The position numbers were made by a program, and so were the translations under genes. A stretch of DNA of 42,297 nucleotides from assembly GCA_015680685.1 (NCBI GenBank), contig MNCI01008086.1, positions 714,133 to 756,429 on the forward strand, written 5' to 3'. The DNA comes from Gnetum montanum (Eukaryota > Streptophyta > Gnetopsida > Gnetales > Gnetaceae). The notes under the pieces were generated by a model. That model worked only from the letters and a program-made list of their open reading frames with translations. It ran no database searches and was not told the origin of the DNA. Of this stretch, positions 9,684 through 21,093 are shown one piece after another (the stretch's first letter is position 1; each line of letters starts with the position of its first letter).

Positions 9684-11750
9684 GTTGATTGAAATTCAAA
9701 GTTATGGAAGAAATAGGATGTTGATTGAAATTGTAAAATTTGTAAAATAGGGCTCAATTTAAAATGTTATTAAAAATTAGAAGATTAATCAAAACTATTA
9801 TTGGAAAATTACAAGTTTTTTTTTTATTTTTTTTTATTTTTAGAATCTTGTATTTTTAATGATAAATAATTTTCTAGATCTATTTTAACTAATAAATGAT
9901 ATGTTTCCAAAAGAAGATGATATCAAAGAAATTAGAGGCTAATTAAAATTGTATAAATTATAAAATAAGGGTTGATTTAAAATGCTATCAAAAATTTAAA
10001 AAACTAATTCAAACTATTATTAAAAAATTAAGGATTTTGGGAATGTTGTGGAGCTACAACTGAGATGAGATGTGATGAGCAATAATATTATTTAGATTGG
10101 ATTATGTTTAGAAGCATTGCAAATTATGGATAAGCCTGGTGTAGATTATGATTTGTGAGATATTTCGAAGGTTTTTACTACAATTTTGACACCAAAACAT
10201 TTTACAAGAAAGAAAATAGGTGTAACTAGGGTACAAAATGTCTTTTTAAATATTGTAATATGCACCATGTTCCACTTGTGTCCAGGGACATTTTGGGATG
10301 CATCCATGTTCCTAGGACATCTAAACACAAAATTTTCTACAAGGATGCATCACTACATAACACTATAATTTTCCTTTTCAAGATCTTTTTCCTATTTTCA
10401 AACATCAATAATTTTATATAAAGATTTCAAAAGATGGTTTTCCAAAATTATTTTAATCAATGATTTCTATTTTAAAGGATGAATAATTTTAGATAACATT
10501 CTCATGAGATAATTTTCAAATTTTGATGAACAAACTATTTTCAAAAGAGGATGTTACAAAAAGATGGTTTTTGAATCTATTTTAATGAACAAATTCTATT
10601 TTAAATTATGAATAAAAATATACAATCAAATATAAAAGACAATAATCTAAACAAAATCATATATGACTAACAAGTATATCAAAATCCAAACAATTTTTTC
10701 ATTTCTAATCATAGTCTTATTTTTTATATTAACTTGAATTTTAATTATGATAATTATAATGTAAATGATGCCTAGAACACTTATAGTATAGAAGCATCAA
10801 ATGGAAAAGGCACTTCTACTTTAACAAACTTATTTTAGCAAGTTGCTATTTTTGATTTTTGAATCTTTTTCTATTTTGATTGATGAATAATTTTCCACAA
10901 GGATTTCAAAAGATAGTTTTTAGAATTTATTTTGATTGATGAATTATGTTTTTAATAATGAATGATTTCAAATAAGTGTTTTAAAAGATAATTTTCTAGA
11001 TCAATGAATGATCTATTTTCGAAAGAAGATGTTATCAAATAAATTAAAGGTTAATTAAAATTGTATAGATTCTAAAATAAGGGTTGATTCCAAATGTTAT
11101 AAAAAAATTAAAAGACCATTTCAAACTATAATTAAAAAATTAAGGATTTTTCACCATTTTCATTTTCAGAATCTATTTTTTTATTTTTAATCATGAATAA
11201 TTTTGCATAAATATTTCAAAAGCTAATTTCTGGTAAATAATTTAATGAAGAATTTCTATTTTAAACACTAAATAATTTTAAATAATGTTTGTAAAAGATA
11301 ATTTTTAAAATGTATTTTGATCGATAAACAAATTTTTTCAAAAAAGGATGTTACGAATAGATGCTTTTTAAATTCTAACTTCTATTTTTACTATGGCATT
11401 TAAAGAGATGTGCTTCAAAATAATTTGAATGAACAAATTCTACTTTAAATGATAAATAAAAATATACAATCAAATATAAAAGACAACCTAAAGAAAATCA
11501 TATATGACTATCAAGTGTATCCAAATCTAAACAATTTCTTCATTTATAATTTACACCTTAGTTTTATTTTTTTATTTCAACTTAAACTTTAATTGTGACA
11601 ATTACTTTGTAAATGATTCCTATTGACACCTCTAGTATATAGTATAGAAGCATCAAATGAAAAAGGCACTTGTACTCTAGCAAGCTTAGTTTAGTAAGGA
11701 ACATCAAATTTAATAGACAAAAGTTGATATTTAACAAGCAAGATATGAGG
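9684..11750. repeat. Degenerate AT-rich repeat tract
   Basis: Several direct repeats recur here. 9918-10035 resembles 11030-11150 (shared phrase TAAAATAAGGGTTGATT). 10618-10830 resembles 11466-11695 (shared phrase AATCAAATATAAAAGACAA, then GTATAGAAGCATCAAATG). Shorter phrases such as GATTTCAAAAGAT recur between them. Offsets differ (about 1112 and 848 bases), so this is not a clean tandem array. No coding capacity is visible. A non-autonomous element or an old segmental duplication would both fit. Confidence 0.5.
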
Positions 11751-12546
11751 TATTGATAACTCTATTTTTCAAATTGAAAACTTTTATTTTATTTCTAAAT
11801 ATTATGCAGTATACAAATATTCACAATACTTTCAATATCGACTTTGTTTTAGCACATGAAAGCAATGTATAGATACAAAATTTATAATCAATCACAAAAG
11901 CAAATAATGCAATCATAAACAACCATAAATAAAACATTGCAATCAAATACACAATACAAATGTGATGAAAATGAAACACCTCCAATAAAGGTAATATGAC
12001 TTTTAATCAACCATTTGAATTTGAACATTTTAGTTTTGCATTGTGTATTTTTATATCACATCTTCATTTCATTTTAACAACTATATTTAACTAATAGTTT
12101 GATATTATAGTAAACCTAGTTCTAGATTCACGGAGCACCTATCAACATGTGTGAGAATCATGGAAAAAACAAATATATAGAAAGAAATATATAAGGTAAT
12201 GTATTAGTAATTCAATTATGTTTCAATAAACAAAATTTGGATAATGATTTTTAGCATGCTACATTCTAACATAATTAACAATATTTTAATTATCCATTTC
12301 CATTTAGCATAGTAATGAATTAAACAATAAAAATATAAACTAAAAAATGTTGGATAATATAATCCATGTATCAAAGTACTAAAAATGATACCAACAAATA
12401 GAAAATGATTCTTTCTCTACTTCTAAACATACAAGTTGCATACTACCTCTATATCAACTATACTTGAGTAAACAACTTTCAAGTTTTTTACAGGTCAATA
12501 TCACAAATAATAGTGCAAAGAATGATTTGTAGCAATGTCTACAATC
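11751..12546. other. AT-rich stretch with nothing recognisable
   Basis: No open frame, repeat or RNA signal was seen. It is simple A/T-rich filler ending at the LINE target site. Confidence 0.5.
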
Positions 12547-12574
12547 AACACTAAATAATAATAATAATAATAAT
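12547..12574 (+). repeat. Probable LINE target-site duplication, left copy, with (AAT)n
   Basis: AACACTAAATAATAATAATA here resembles AACACTAAAAATAATAACAA at 17965. The match is imperfect and low in complexity, so the exact length is uncertain. The AAT run spans about 12556-12574. Confidence 0.5.
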
Positions 12575-12598
12575 AAAAATTCTACAAGGAAGAACATT

Positions 12599-13850
12599 AT
12601 GCGGAAGGAAGCGAGCAGCGGATCAGCGAGCAGCGGATCAGTGAGCAGCGGAAGGAAGACGAGCAGTGGATCAGCCCACAGCACGGAAGGGAGCGAGAAG
12701 GCACCCGACAGAGACACCGGCGACGCGGAAGCGGAGAGGGAGAGAACAGTAGGCACATCGAAGGACGAGGAGAAGCAGGATGCTAGCACCCTTGGTAAGT
12801 CTCCCAATGAAAGGCCTGAGTTGAGGTTCAAAGTCCAGCGCCCCGACAGTGCCACCCTGGAAAGCCTTGCTCGCAGCCTAATAGGCAAGTTCATCTCAGA
12901 AGGGGCATGGCCTCGCCTGGACTTGGTCTGGCATTGGGCTCGGGCTGCTTGGGGGCTAGACGCAGTGATGGTTAAATGCCTCGCAAATGACCGTCTCCTG
13001 TTTTGTTTCGCCTCCCTGGCCGACCGAGAAAAGGTGCTGGTGGGGGGACCTTGGTTTTATGGTGCGCGGGGCTTGGCCCTGGCTCCCTGGCGCCTGGGAG
13101 CTCATCGAGACCTGAGACTGTTCGAGCGGGCACCGGTTTGGGTCCGACTCTATGACCTACCCCTCGAATACTAGTCAACCAAATTTTTGCTATCCCTGGC
13201 ACCGGTGTTCGGGGAGTTTATCAAGTTTGATCATTTCACAGAGGGCATGGAACACTTGGGTTTCGTGCGGTTCTGCGTGTGGCAGCCTCTTCCACTGTAG
13301 GAACAGAGTGAGGTGCTAGTGCTGGACTCCGACCTCGGAGAGGAGCGGGTCCGCATTCATTTTGAAAACATGCCAAGGCCCCCTACTACGACGTAGGACT
13401 CTCCCCCAGGGGGAGGCCTGGCCATCGGAGATCGGGCAGCACACGACCCAGAGGGTGGATGGCATCTCGTGGGCAAACGAAGACGGGGTCCCAACAGGAA
13501 ATTGCCGACACATAGAGATGGGCGACAAGGGGGGGTCGTAGAGATGGCCCCCCAAAGGAAGGGGGGACCCAAGCCCAGAACGCGACGAGTGGCGGTTCGC
13601 AAGCAGGCCCCGTGAGGCCGGGGAAACAGACCACGGCCGACCTGCGCATGAACGGTCCGGGGGAGAAGACGAAGGAGACCGTGACAGGCAAGCCCTACCT
13701 CCACGCTCTGGTTGGTGATGGGGTTCTACCCCCCAATGACCACGTGCAGCAGACCCAGTCTGATTGCATAGGATCGCCGCACACTCCAACTGAGGAGGGC
13801 GACCCTGTCGGGGGAGCCCTATCGCCGCCCCCGGTCACAAACTAGATAAA
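12599..13850 (+). pseudogene. LINE ORF1, DUF4283-type nucleic-acid-binding protein
   Basis: The frame opens at ATG 12599 with a Ser/Gly-rich, highly charged N-terminus (about residues 1-75, low complexity). It continues into a DUF4283-like domain: WHWARAAWGLDAVMVKCL, the GGPWFYGARGLALAPW block and VWVRLYDLPLEY. In the family the next residue after LPLEY is Trp; here it is TAG (13172), preceded by C, as a TGG changed in CTG context would give. Two more TAGs follow in frame (13298, 13394). After about 13400 the frame is uncertain and Pro/Arg-rich. ORF1 proteins of plant LINEs bind the element RNA. No CCHC knuckle was found. Confidence 0.75.
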
Positions 13851-14051
13851 TACGAGCCGTGGGACGGCCCGGCCCTGCCCCCCTCCTGAGGAAAATAGGC
13901 CAAAGAATGAGTGTGGTTTGGTGATACCGTTGCCAGCGGCCAAGGTGGGAAAACCAGAAAATAGCTCACGAAGACACAGAAACGCGCAGCTATTCGTGGA
14001 TCTGGGTGTGCAGCCCACACTCCAGGAGGTATACCAGAGACATATGTCTCC

Positions 14052-14745
14052 ATGAAGGTCCTCTCATGGAATTGCAGGGGACAGGGTACCCCGTACAAAC
14101 GACATACCCTGAAATGCATGGTGGGAGATGAGAGGTGCGATATAGTTTGCTTGCAGGAAACAAAACTCCAGTAGGTGGAGGCCCAAGTGCTGCAATGGCC
14201 AGGGTGGCACAGCCATCTGGTACCAAGCAGGGGGCGCACGGGAGGACTTGCCATCCTCACCAAGGCGGCCTCGTACATCTGGGACACCTCCGATTGGTGC
14301 ATTATGGTGCACATACCTGGGATAGACATCTGGATTACAAATGTCTACAACGCTTAAGGGTGGAAGATGTTCCTTCAGGAACTCGAACATGTTGCTGGAC
14401 TAGTGCCCGAGGATGCGGGTTGGCTGCTGATTGGCGACTTCAACCAGAGGCTCTACAGCTGGGAGAAGTCTGGTGGCTCCATGGCGGAGCCCCCGAGGGC
14501 ACCCGAATTCCACGCGCTGCTGCAACAAAGGATCCTCACCGACATCGAAATGGAGCAACCGCCGTCAGGGCACTGCACGGGTTCAGTCTTGGATTGATTG
14601 GGCGTGGGTCAGCACGATGTTGCTGACAGATTGTGGCGTGCATGCATACGGCGGGGTACGGATGGCTTCTGACCACAGGGCTATTTTTTGCCAGTTAGAC
14701 AGGGACACGTTGCAGAGCCCCCGCCCTTTTCGGTTCAAACGCACC
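14052..14745 (+). pseudogene. LINE ORF2, AP-like endonuclease domain
   Basis: The domain starts MKVLSWNCRGQG at 14052, with the Asn of the SWNCRG box. It continues with CLQETKLQ (catalytic Glu), VHIPGIDIWITNVYNA, IGDFNQRL (catalytic GDFN) and SDHRAI (final SDH). All the signature boxes of the APE-type LINE endonuclease are therefore present. Damage is light: a TAG at 14172, a TAA at 14355 and one frameshift near 14575 that moves the SDH box into the frame used by the RT. This domain nicks the target DNA to prime reverse transcription. The first ATG of the SWN box is the likely ORF2 start. Confidence 0.85.
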
Positions 14746-16300
14746 TAGCTCTGAAAGACGTGGCTTGGCACACTGGTCCAGGAAATTTGGTGCAGACACC
14801 CGTGCGCGGAGGACCCACGTGATTTCTTAAAGAACGGGCTGAAGGCCTTGAAGCAGAAAATCAAAAAAATTAAAATAGAGGAAAAATACAGTTTCCGAGG
14901 ATATCACTGCCGGCTCTAGGCGCAGTTGCAAGCAATCCAGGCCCAATAGGAATAGGGGAAAGACCACAGCAGCGATGAGCTCACCCTCCTGGCAAGGTTG
15001 TAGCTGACGCACAGCGAGGAGGAAGAGTATTGGAGACAACGGGCCCAGATATAGTGGTTAAAAGCCGGGGACCGTCACACAAAATTATTTTTCGCCATGG
15101 TGAAGGAACACCGGAGAAATCACCATCGCCCCCTGCAATGTTTCCTGCAGGAAAATCAGATGCCCTCCCAGTCAGGTGCTGACAGACTACTGCATTACTG
15201 GCAGCAGGTGTGGACGTGGCAGGCTACTGAGCTGATTTCCATGCAGATTCCCGAGGGCCTGACCAAGGCAGAAAATTCACGACTTCTAAATCCTTTCTCT
15301 CGTCGGGAACTGCACACTGCACTACAGGATATGCCGACTAACAAGGCGCCGGGGCTGGACGGTTGGCCCATAGAGTTCTTTCGTGAATTCGAGGATGTGC
15401 TGGGGGTGAACATCCTGGATGCCTTCAATCACATGCTCGTGTGGCATCAGGTGTGCAAAGAGATTAACTGCTCTCGCGTGGTTCTTCTACCCAAAACGAA
15501 GGTGCCCACTTCCCCAGGACATTTTCGCCCCATTGGTGTCTGCAATTTGTTTTTACGATTGTTCTCCTGCATGTTAGTCGCCAGACTGCACCCTCTCATG
15601 CCACGGTTGGTTGGGAAAAACCAGGTGGCATTCATTAAGGGCCGCCACCTCCAAGATCAGGTCCTGCTGCTGCAGGAAATACAGCATTCCCTTCGCGTCG
15701 CGAAGCTCCTGAGCCTCTGCATCAAGCTCGATATCACTAAAGCCTACGATTCTGTCAGCTGGGCTGCCCTGCGGCATATGCTACTCGCGAAAGGCCTGGA
15801 TCGGGACTTTATGGAGCTCTTCTTGTAGATGCAAAGGGGTGGGCAGTACTCCCTGGACATTGATGGGCGCCTGTGGGGCTTTCGGGGGGCTGGTCGCGGG
15901 CTGCGCTAGGGCGATCCCCTCTCCCCCCTCCTTTTTCTGGCCCTGATGGACCTCCTGCAAATCTATTGTGTGGAGGAGGACGTCCAGGGGCTGGATGTGC
16001 AGGGCATTCGTTGTCTCACAGCTCACTACGTGGATGACACCACGGTTTTCATCAGGGCCACCGTACCTCAGGTCAGGACGCTGATGAGGGCGTTGGACCG
16101 ATTCCAGCGGGAGGTGGGACTGCACGTCAACACCGAGAAGTCCGTGCTGTATTTCACGCACACGCATCAGGCTGTACGCAGTAGGATTATTCAAATCCTG
16201 GGGATCCTGCCAGGTGAGGCGGATGATAAATATTTGGGCATTCCCATCCACAATTGGAACAGATGGCAAACATGGTAGGCTTTCCTGATGAGAATGCAAC
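14746..16300 (+). pseudogene. LINE ORF2, reverse transcriptase domain
   Basis: One uninterrupted frame apart from stops. After a Lys/Gln-rich linker come NKAPGLDGWPIEFF, FRPIGVCN, AFIKGRHLQDQVL, the first catalytic box IKLDITKAYDSVSW, GRGLR-stop-GDPLSP and the catalytic HYVDDTTVF at about 16022. The three catalytic Asp residues are intact. The stop inside GLRxGDPLSP falls where the family has Gln, and it is a TAG. Stops in this stretch: TAG at 14746, 14917, 14947, 14953, 15001, 15052, 15826, 15907 and 16276, plus a TGA at 14752. No indel is evident. The domain copies element RNA at the nicked target. Confidence 0.92.
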
Positions 16301-17052
16301 AGCGCATGATCCATTGGACGAATCATTTCCTCTCCTGTAAAGGGAAGATCGTGCTGGCGACCGCGGTGCTGGGGGCAATGGCTAGATTCGGTGCCTCGGT
16401 GGCTGCCTTGCCGTCAGGCGTTGTCTCGAAGATCGATGCGATTCTGCAGCATTTCGTTTGGTCGGGAGGGAAGGGGGGAAAAATGATGCACCTAGTGGAT
16501 TGGACCACCACTGCGCGGTCCCGTGAGGCTGGGGGGGTCAGCATTCTCCCCTTCATGGAGGAGGTTGCATTGGGGCGATAGAGGTTGATTCGAAGGCTGT
16601 CCACCACGCTGGACGATCCCTCCATGTGGGCTCAGATCCTGTGGTGGAAGTACCGGCCCTGGACGGCGGCTGGTTTCGACTCTCTGGTTTGGAAGCAGCT
16701 GTGTGCTCACGTGGCATCGTTGGGCAGTGCTGACGAGGTCCTGCACCCTCGGCAGTACATCTGCGCTCGGTTTCCAACTGATCCACGCTAGATGCTGCTC
16801 TGGCGGGGCTTTATCCCAGAAAAGATTAAGATGTTCAGGTGGATGATCCTTCACAAGGCCCTCCCAGTCAAGACTTTCTTGCAGAGCAGGGGCATGGGGG
16901 TCAGTCTCCATTGCCCTCTGTGCAGCCACTCTGCTGAGACGCTGCAACACTTCTTATAGGAATGCCAAGTTACTAAAAAATTCTGGCACACAGCCGGTCT
17001 TCATCCCATTACAGTTTCCGGCAACTCGCGGACGCTCACCGCGCTGTGGATT
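16301..17052 (+). pseudogene. LINE ORF2, thumb and zf-RVT C-terminal domain
   Basis: This is the same frame as the RT. GKIVLATAVLGA and the HFVWSGGKGGKMMHLVDW box are typical of the region after plant LINE RT. From 16795 the zf-RVT domain follows: WRGFIPEKIKMFRWMILHKA, CPLCSHSAETLQHFL, then ECQVTKKFW. The CxxC...H...C zinc ligands are all present. LWIMWKARNDCIFKG closes the conserved part. TAGs at 16579, 16789 and 16957 interrupt it; no TGA or TAA. No RNase H domain follows. Confidence 0.88.
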
Positions 17053-17569
17053 ATGTGGAAGGCCAGAAACGATTGCATTTTCAAAGGCACAGCTTGCCCC
17101 CCCCATCCGTGCTGTACGACAGGTTCAGGAAACTCTGGCAGGATATTACGGCTGCGCGGGACTGGCACACCCATTTTGACCTGCCCAGACGGGTGGCCGA
17201 CCATGGGCTTGGCACTCGCCTCTTCACCGAGTCCCCCGGGTTCAGTGGGAGGCAGAACCTTTCTACTACAGAGTCGGCTGAGGACGCGACTGGGACTTTG
17301 CGAAGTGGTGCTCTCATGTACCGCGGGGCGGGCTCGCATCAGACTGACCAGCGCCCAGACGTTGGTCAGGATCTAAATCGATCGAGGCCGCCCCCAGAGA
17401 AGGATCCGCCAAACGCTGCTTCCAGCAACATGAGGGAACAGACTCCACACCCCCTTGAACAGCCACATCTGCAGGTTTGGCTTGAGGGTGGTCGTAAGGG
17501 TCGCATGACGAGAATCGCTCAGTTGATTGCGGAGAATCAGCATCGCCTTGCTGTGGGGCCTGGTTGACC
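17046..17569 (+). pseudogene. LINE ORF2 C-terminal tail
   Basis: After one frameshift the tail continues for about 170 codons (VLYDRFRKLWQDITAARDWH and onward) to a TGA at 17565. It is charged and Pro/Arg-rich. I recognise no domain in it. The start of the open stretch overlaps the previous frame, so it is a shifted continuation rather than a separate gene. Confidence 0.55.
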
Positions 17570-17966
17570 TGGGCACAGCGCTCACTTTGGCCAAGGAAAA
17601 AATGCTGGCCTGCACCCCCCCGGCGGGTAGCCGGCGGGGAGGGGGGTGAGTCGGATGCCTCTCCTCTCCCGCCCTTCGCCCCCTTCCTCTTTCCCTTCTC
17701 TTGTCTTGTCCTGTTTTGTGCTTCCTGTTTCCTTTCTGGGGGTTTCCGCGCCTGCTTGCTGGAGGTGGTGGCCGCCTGCCCGCCTGTAGGGATGCCTGCG
17801 GTGGATGGGGGGGTGGTTGCTCGGTGTTTCGGCCCTTCGGGGGGTCCTTGTTGCCTTGGTTGCTGTGGGGCCGGGGCCGTGGTCGCTGGTCCGCGCTACG
17901 TGCCTGTGTAGCTCATTCTTTTTTTTCTGGAATAGATTTTCTCTCGACCTTTTTCTGAAAAAAAAA
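17570..17966 (+). other. LINE 3' untranslated region and A-tail
   Basis: GC-rich, G- and T-rich sequence without coding signs, ending in TTTTTCTG and nine A residues at 17958-17966. The composition drops to AT-rich immediately after, which marks the element end. Confidence 0.65.
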
Positions 17967-17987
17967 CACTAAAAATAATAACAATAA

Positions 17988-19395
17988 ACATGTCAAAATT
18001 CTTCTTAATATATTTTCAAAGATAAAAATTGCTTCCCATTTTTTACATTCACAATCTATGATTAAACAGCATATAACTTTTTTACATGTTACTATCATTT
18101 ATAACAACTATATACTAACAAATATAATCTTAAACTCCTTTTAAAAGAAATTTATATCTAAAAAAGATCATAAAAATTATGTGATTATTTTAGTCACTTT
18201 GTTAAAAGCCATACCTAAAAATATAAAACTTAATTCCAATATTGTTTGGACTTGATTTCAACATTGTTTATTTTTATCAACAATAAAATTTCCAACATTA
18301 AATATTTTGTGATGAATATCATTGATATTTAAAAAATTGTTTCAAATGTTGTCTGTTATTACCTAAGATATTATTTTCTCTTTACCATTGAATAAATTAT
18401 CATATAACAACCACATTACTATTATAATTATCAATGTTTACCTTTATTTAAGAATGAAAATTTTACAACAAATATCGCTAACAATATAGAAATTATTTTA
18501 AATGTTATCTATTCTAATTGATATCATAATTCTAAACTATGCACATACCTAAATGCAAAAAAATATACATTTAATCAATGATATAGTTTTAAGCATTATC
18601 TCTTTTTTATGTTATTTACAAACTTATGTACTATTTAGGCTTTCAAAATGCATGTCAAGCATAAATGATTATAAAAATACCAATAAAATCTATTACATAT
18701 TATTCTAAGCACTACCCAAAAAAATACAAAAGTAATAAATTATACTATATATTGCAACACAATGCAACAAACTATACTCAGAAGTGCATAATCTCAAATT
18801 CAAAAAACAAAAATTTAATAAAACTACACTAAAAAAATCAACAAAATCAAAGCATCACACAAATTCTATTTTCAATATTATTAAAGTGATTGCCCATAAA
18901 CATTGTAAACACACTACCAGAACTTGATAAACACTATAATAAAATAACAATTTAACATATAAAATTCTATTAAAATAAATAATAAAATATTTAACATGGT
19001 GAGAAAATAAAATCAAGCTCACTATGTACAATAAACAAAAATTATAAATCTCATTTGTTGATATAAATTTTCTACAAAATTTAAAATCTCAAGTACAAAA
19101 CCATGAACTAGTAGTAAAACATGTCCTACAAAATCAAATTATGAAACAAACTCTTGTTTTCATATTAATTTTTATAGCTTCAACAAATAGATAGTAAAAA
19201 TAATACCCAAACCAAACACATTAAAAGTACAAATAAATATTGCAACAAAAAATAACAATTTAACAAATAAAAATCCAAACCAACCAAAAAGAAACCAAAC
19301 TATTTCAAAAAGAAAGGAACTAGTTAAAAGGAATGGCTAGTCATCTTTGGATAATATAAAAAAGGCATAAATGTGAATCTCTAGATAAACCATAA
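17988..19395. other. AT-rich stretch with nothing recognisable
   Basis: Long A- and T-rich sequence without open frames or clear repeats. It separates the LINE from the telomere-like repeats. Confidence 0.5.
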
Positions 19396-19442
19396 AACCC
19401 TAAATCCTATACTAAATCCTAAACCCTAAACCCTAAACCCTA
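19396..19442 (+). repeat. Interstitial plant telomere-like repeats, CCCTAAA
   Basis: AAACCCTAAACCCTAAACCC at 19421-19440 gives nearly three perfect units. Degenerate units (CCTAAAT, ACTAAAT) extend left to about 19396. The C-rich strand reads left to right, as at a left chromosome end. The run abuts the truncated Penelope-like repeat without a gap. The PLE coding sequence itself contains CCTAAATCCTATA at the matching point (24797-24809), so part of the junction may be element sequence. Confidence 0.75.
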
Positions 19443-19836
19443 TACTTGATTGACTTCGCCAAAAAGATCTAATTTTCCAAAATGTCATTCTAGATGTGGT
19501 CGCTTGTTGGTGAAATCCAAAAAAGCTGCATTCACTCATCATTAAGAATAGATTTAAGTGCTTCATCCCACCCCCACTTTGGCCTGAACAAGTGGTGCCC
19601 AGTTAAATTTTCAAAGTCTCCAATTCTTAAATTTTCAAAGTCTCCAAATTTTAAATTTTCAATGTCTTTGATTCTTAAATTTACAAAGTCTCCAATTTTT
19701 AAATTTTCAAAGTCTCTAATTTTTAAATTTTCAAAGTCTTAAATTTTCAAAGTCTCCAATTTTTAAGTTTCTTAAGTTTGGACAATTTAAAATTAGCACT
19801 TGTGCTCTTGACTATGCCATTGTAAGCTTAAGACAT
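19438..19836 (+). mobile_element. Left terminal direct repeat: 5'-truncated 3' end of a Penelope-like element
   Basis: Collinear with 24800-25016. It encodes the last part of a PLE reverse transcriptase: QNVILDVVACW, a TGA (19511), then NPKKLHSLIIKNRFKCF. The match continues through GCCATTGTAAGCTTAAGACA. A minisatellite (19604-19770) interrupts it where the right copy has none. Such direct repeats (pseudo-LTRs) are normal for PLEs and often represent the tail of an upstream, truncated copy. This copy begins directly at the CCCTAAA run. Confidence 0.75.
19604..19770 (+). repeat. 24-bp minisatellite inside the left PLE repeat
   Basis: About six to seven copies of AAATTTTCAAAGTCTCCAAT plus four variable bases. 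The 24-bp period equals eight codons, and one plus-strand frame (19494-19742) stays open through it as KFSKSPIL-type octapeptides. That frame is not the RT frame, so it is probably incidental. The right PLE repeat lacks this insertion. Confidence 0.8.
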
Positions 19837-20426
19837 ACTAAAGAGGGGTGAAAATCCTTGAAAATGTTTTGTTTTTTAGCTTTCCTTGGTTAATGTCAAT
19901 TTGAGCTTCTTTAATTTCTTTTTTCCTCCTCTACTTTCCTACTTCATATTTCTATTAGCCACAAAAGATCAAAACAAAATTTTTTGTAACCCAAAATTTC
20001 CTATTTATCTTACTGCCTAACAAAAATGAATCTTACAGGTCAGCCTTTATTAGCTTTCAATCAATCAACTCGTGCAATTTTCTAGCATGACTTGAATTCT
20101 AATAATTCTGCAAGTTCATCATGGAAAAGATTGCGAACACTAGATGCCCCGGAACAAGACATGAATCTAGATTTAGGTCTATGTCTTGTGAACCAGTTCA
20201 AGACAATCCTTTTGGTTCTACAAAGGCATTCCTTGATGCCTTTTTCAGGACTAAACGTGAAGTGGATGAACTTCACTCTAATCTCTCTTTGTGTTAACAA
20301 TAGCTTTCAGAAGCCAATTCCCAATGTGCTACTCTCAAACAACAACTCCATAAGGCTCAAGCCTCCGTTCCTGTTTCTGAAAATTCTTCTGCAATCCTTG
20401 ATGTTTTGCAGAAAATGATCCAGATG

Positions 20427-20431
20427 GTAGC
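20427..20431 (+). repeat. Target-site duplication GTAGC, left of the solo LTR
   Basis: GTAGC at 20427-20431 directly precedes the LTR start TGATGAG and is repeated exactly at 21246-21250. Five bases is the standard Ty3/gypsy duplication. Confidence 0.85.
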
Positions 20432-20810
20432 TGATGAGTGGCGAGGTACCCCTACACTCAACCATACGAAACGAGCGTCGCACGCGCGATCCGGTCGAAC
20501 TTCGTAGATGGACTAGTTGTGGCACCTAGATAGTTTGCCTTAGGTCGCAGTTCGTTGTCTTCCCATCTAGACTAGTTTTGCATATGTCACGTATGGTTTA
20601 GTCTAGATGAGGTGTATGATGTGTCCTAATCTAATGCTACTTCTGATGGCAGTGGAAAATAATATTTAACTAATTCTAAACTAAGAGGAAAAGGGTAAGA
20701 GAATCTAATCTAGCCTAAGTGCGACGAGCAACCGATTCCTTGATCAACCGTACACATCTTGGACTTCGTGCACGACTGCCACTGGGACTACCAAGCATAG
20801 GCCTAGGTAC

Positions 20811-21076
20811 NNNNNNNNNNNNNNNNNNNNNNNNNNNNNNNNNNNNNNNNNNNNNNNNNNNNNNNNNNNNNNNNNNNNNNNNNNNNNNNNNNNNNNNNNN
20901 NNNNNNNNNNNNNNNNNNNNNNNNNNNNNNNNNNNNNNNNNNNNNNNNNNNNNNNNNNNNNNNNNNNNNNNNNNNNNNNNNNNNNNNNNNNNNNNNNNNN
21001 NNNNNNNNNNNNNNNNNNNNNNNNNNNNNNNNNNNNNNNNNNNNNNNNNNNNNNNNNNNNNNNNNNNNNNNNNNNN
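20811..21076. other. Assembly gap (266 N)
   Basis: A run of N inside the solo LTR. Open frames that seem to cross it (for example 20719-21126) are artefacts. Confidence 0.99.
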
Positions 21077-21093
21077 AGAAATTACGGCTGACT

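Larger units (their letters stand above)
12547..17987 (+). mobile_element. Plant LINE (non-LTR retrotransposon), near full length
   Basis: A GC-rich block in AT-rich surroundings holds, in order, an ORF1 with a DUF4283-like domain, an AP-type endonuclease, an RT, and a zinc-binding RT C-terminus. It ends in a GC-rich 3' untranslated region and a short A run. AACACTAAA plus an AT/AAT-rich run occurs both before (12547) and after (17965), as expected for a target-site duplication. No RNase H domain was seen. The reading frame is broken mostly by TAG codons; few frameshifts are present. Confidence 0.9.

Noticed and set aside
12454-14390. Several long minus-strand open frames (for example 12454-12894, 13316-13789, 13835-14329)
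   Set aside because: They lie antisense to the LINE coding sequence in GC-rich DNA, where stops are rare by composition. No domain pattern was seen.
19494-19742. 82-codon ORF with KFSKSPIL repeats as a real gene
   Set aside because: It comes from a 24-bp minisatellite in a frame different from the PLE RT frame; the period alone keeps it open.
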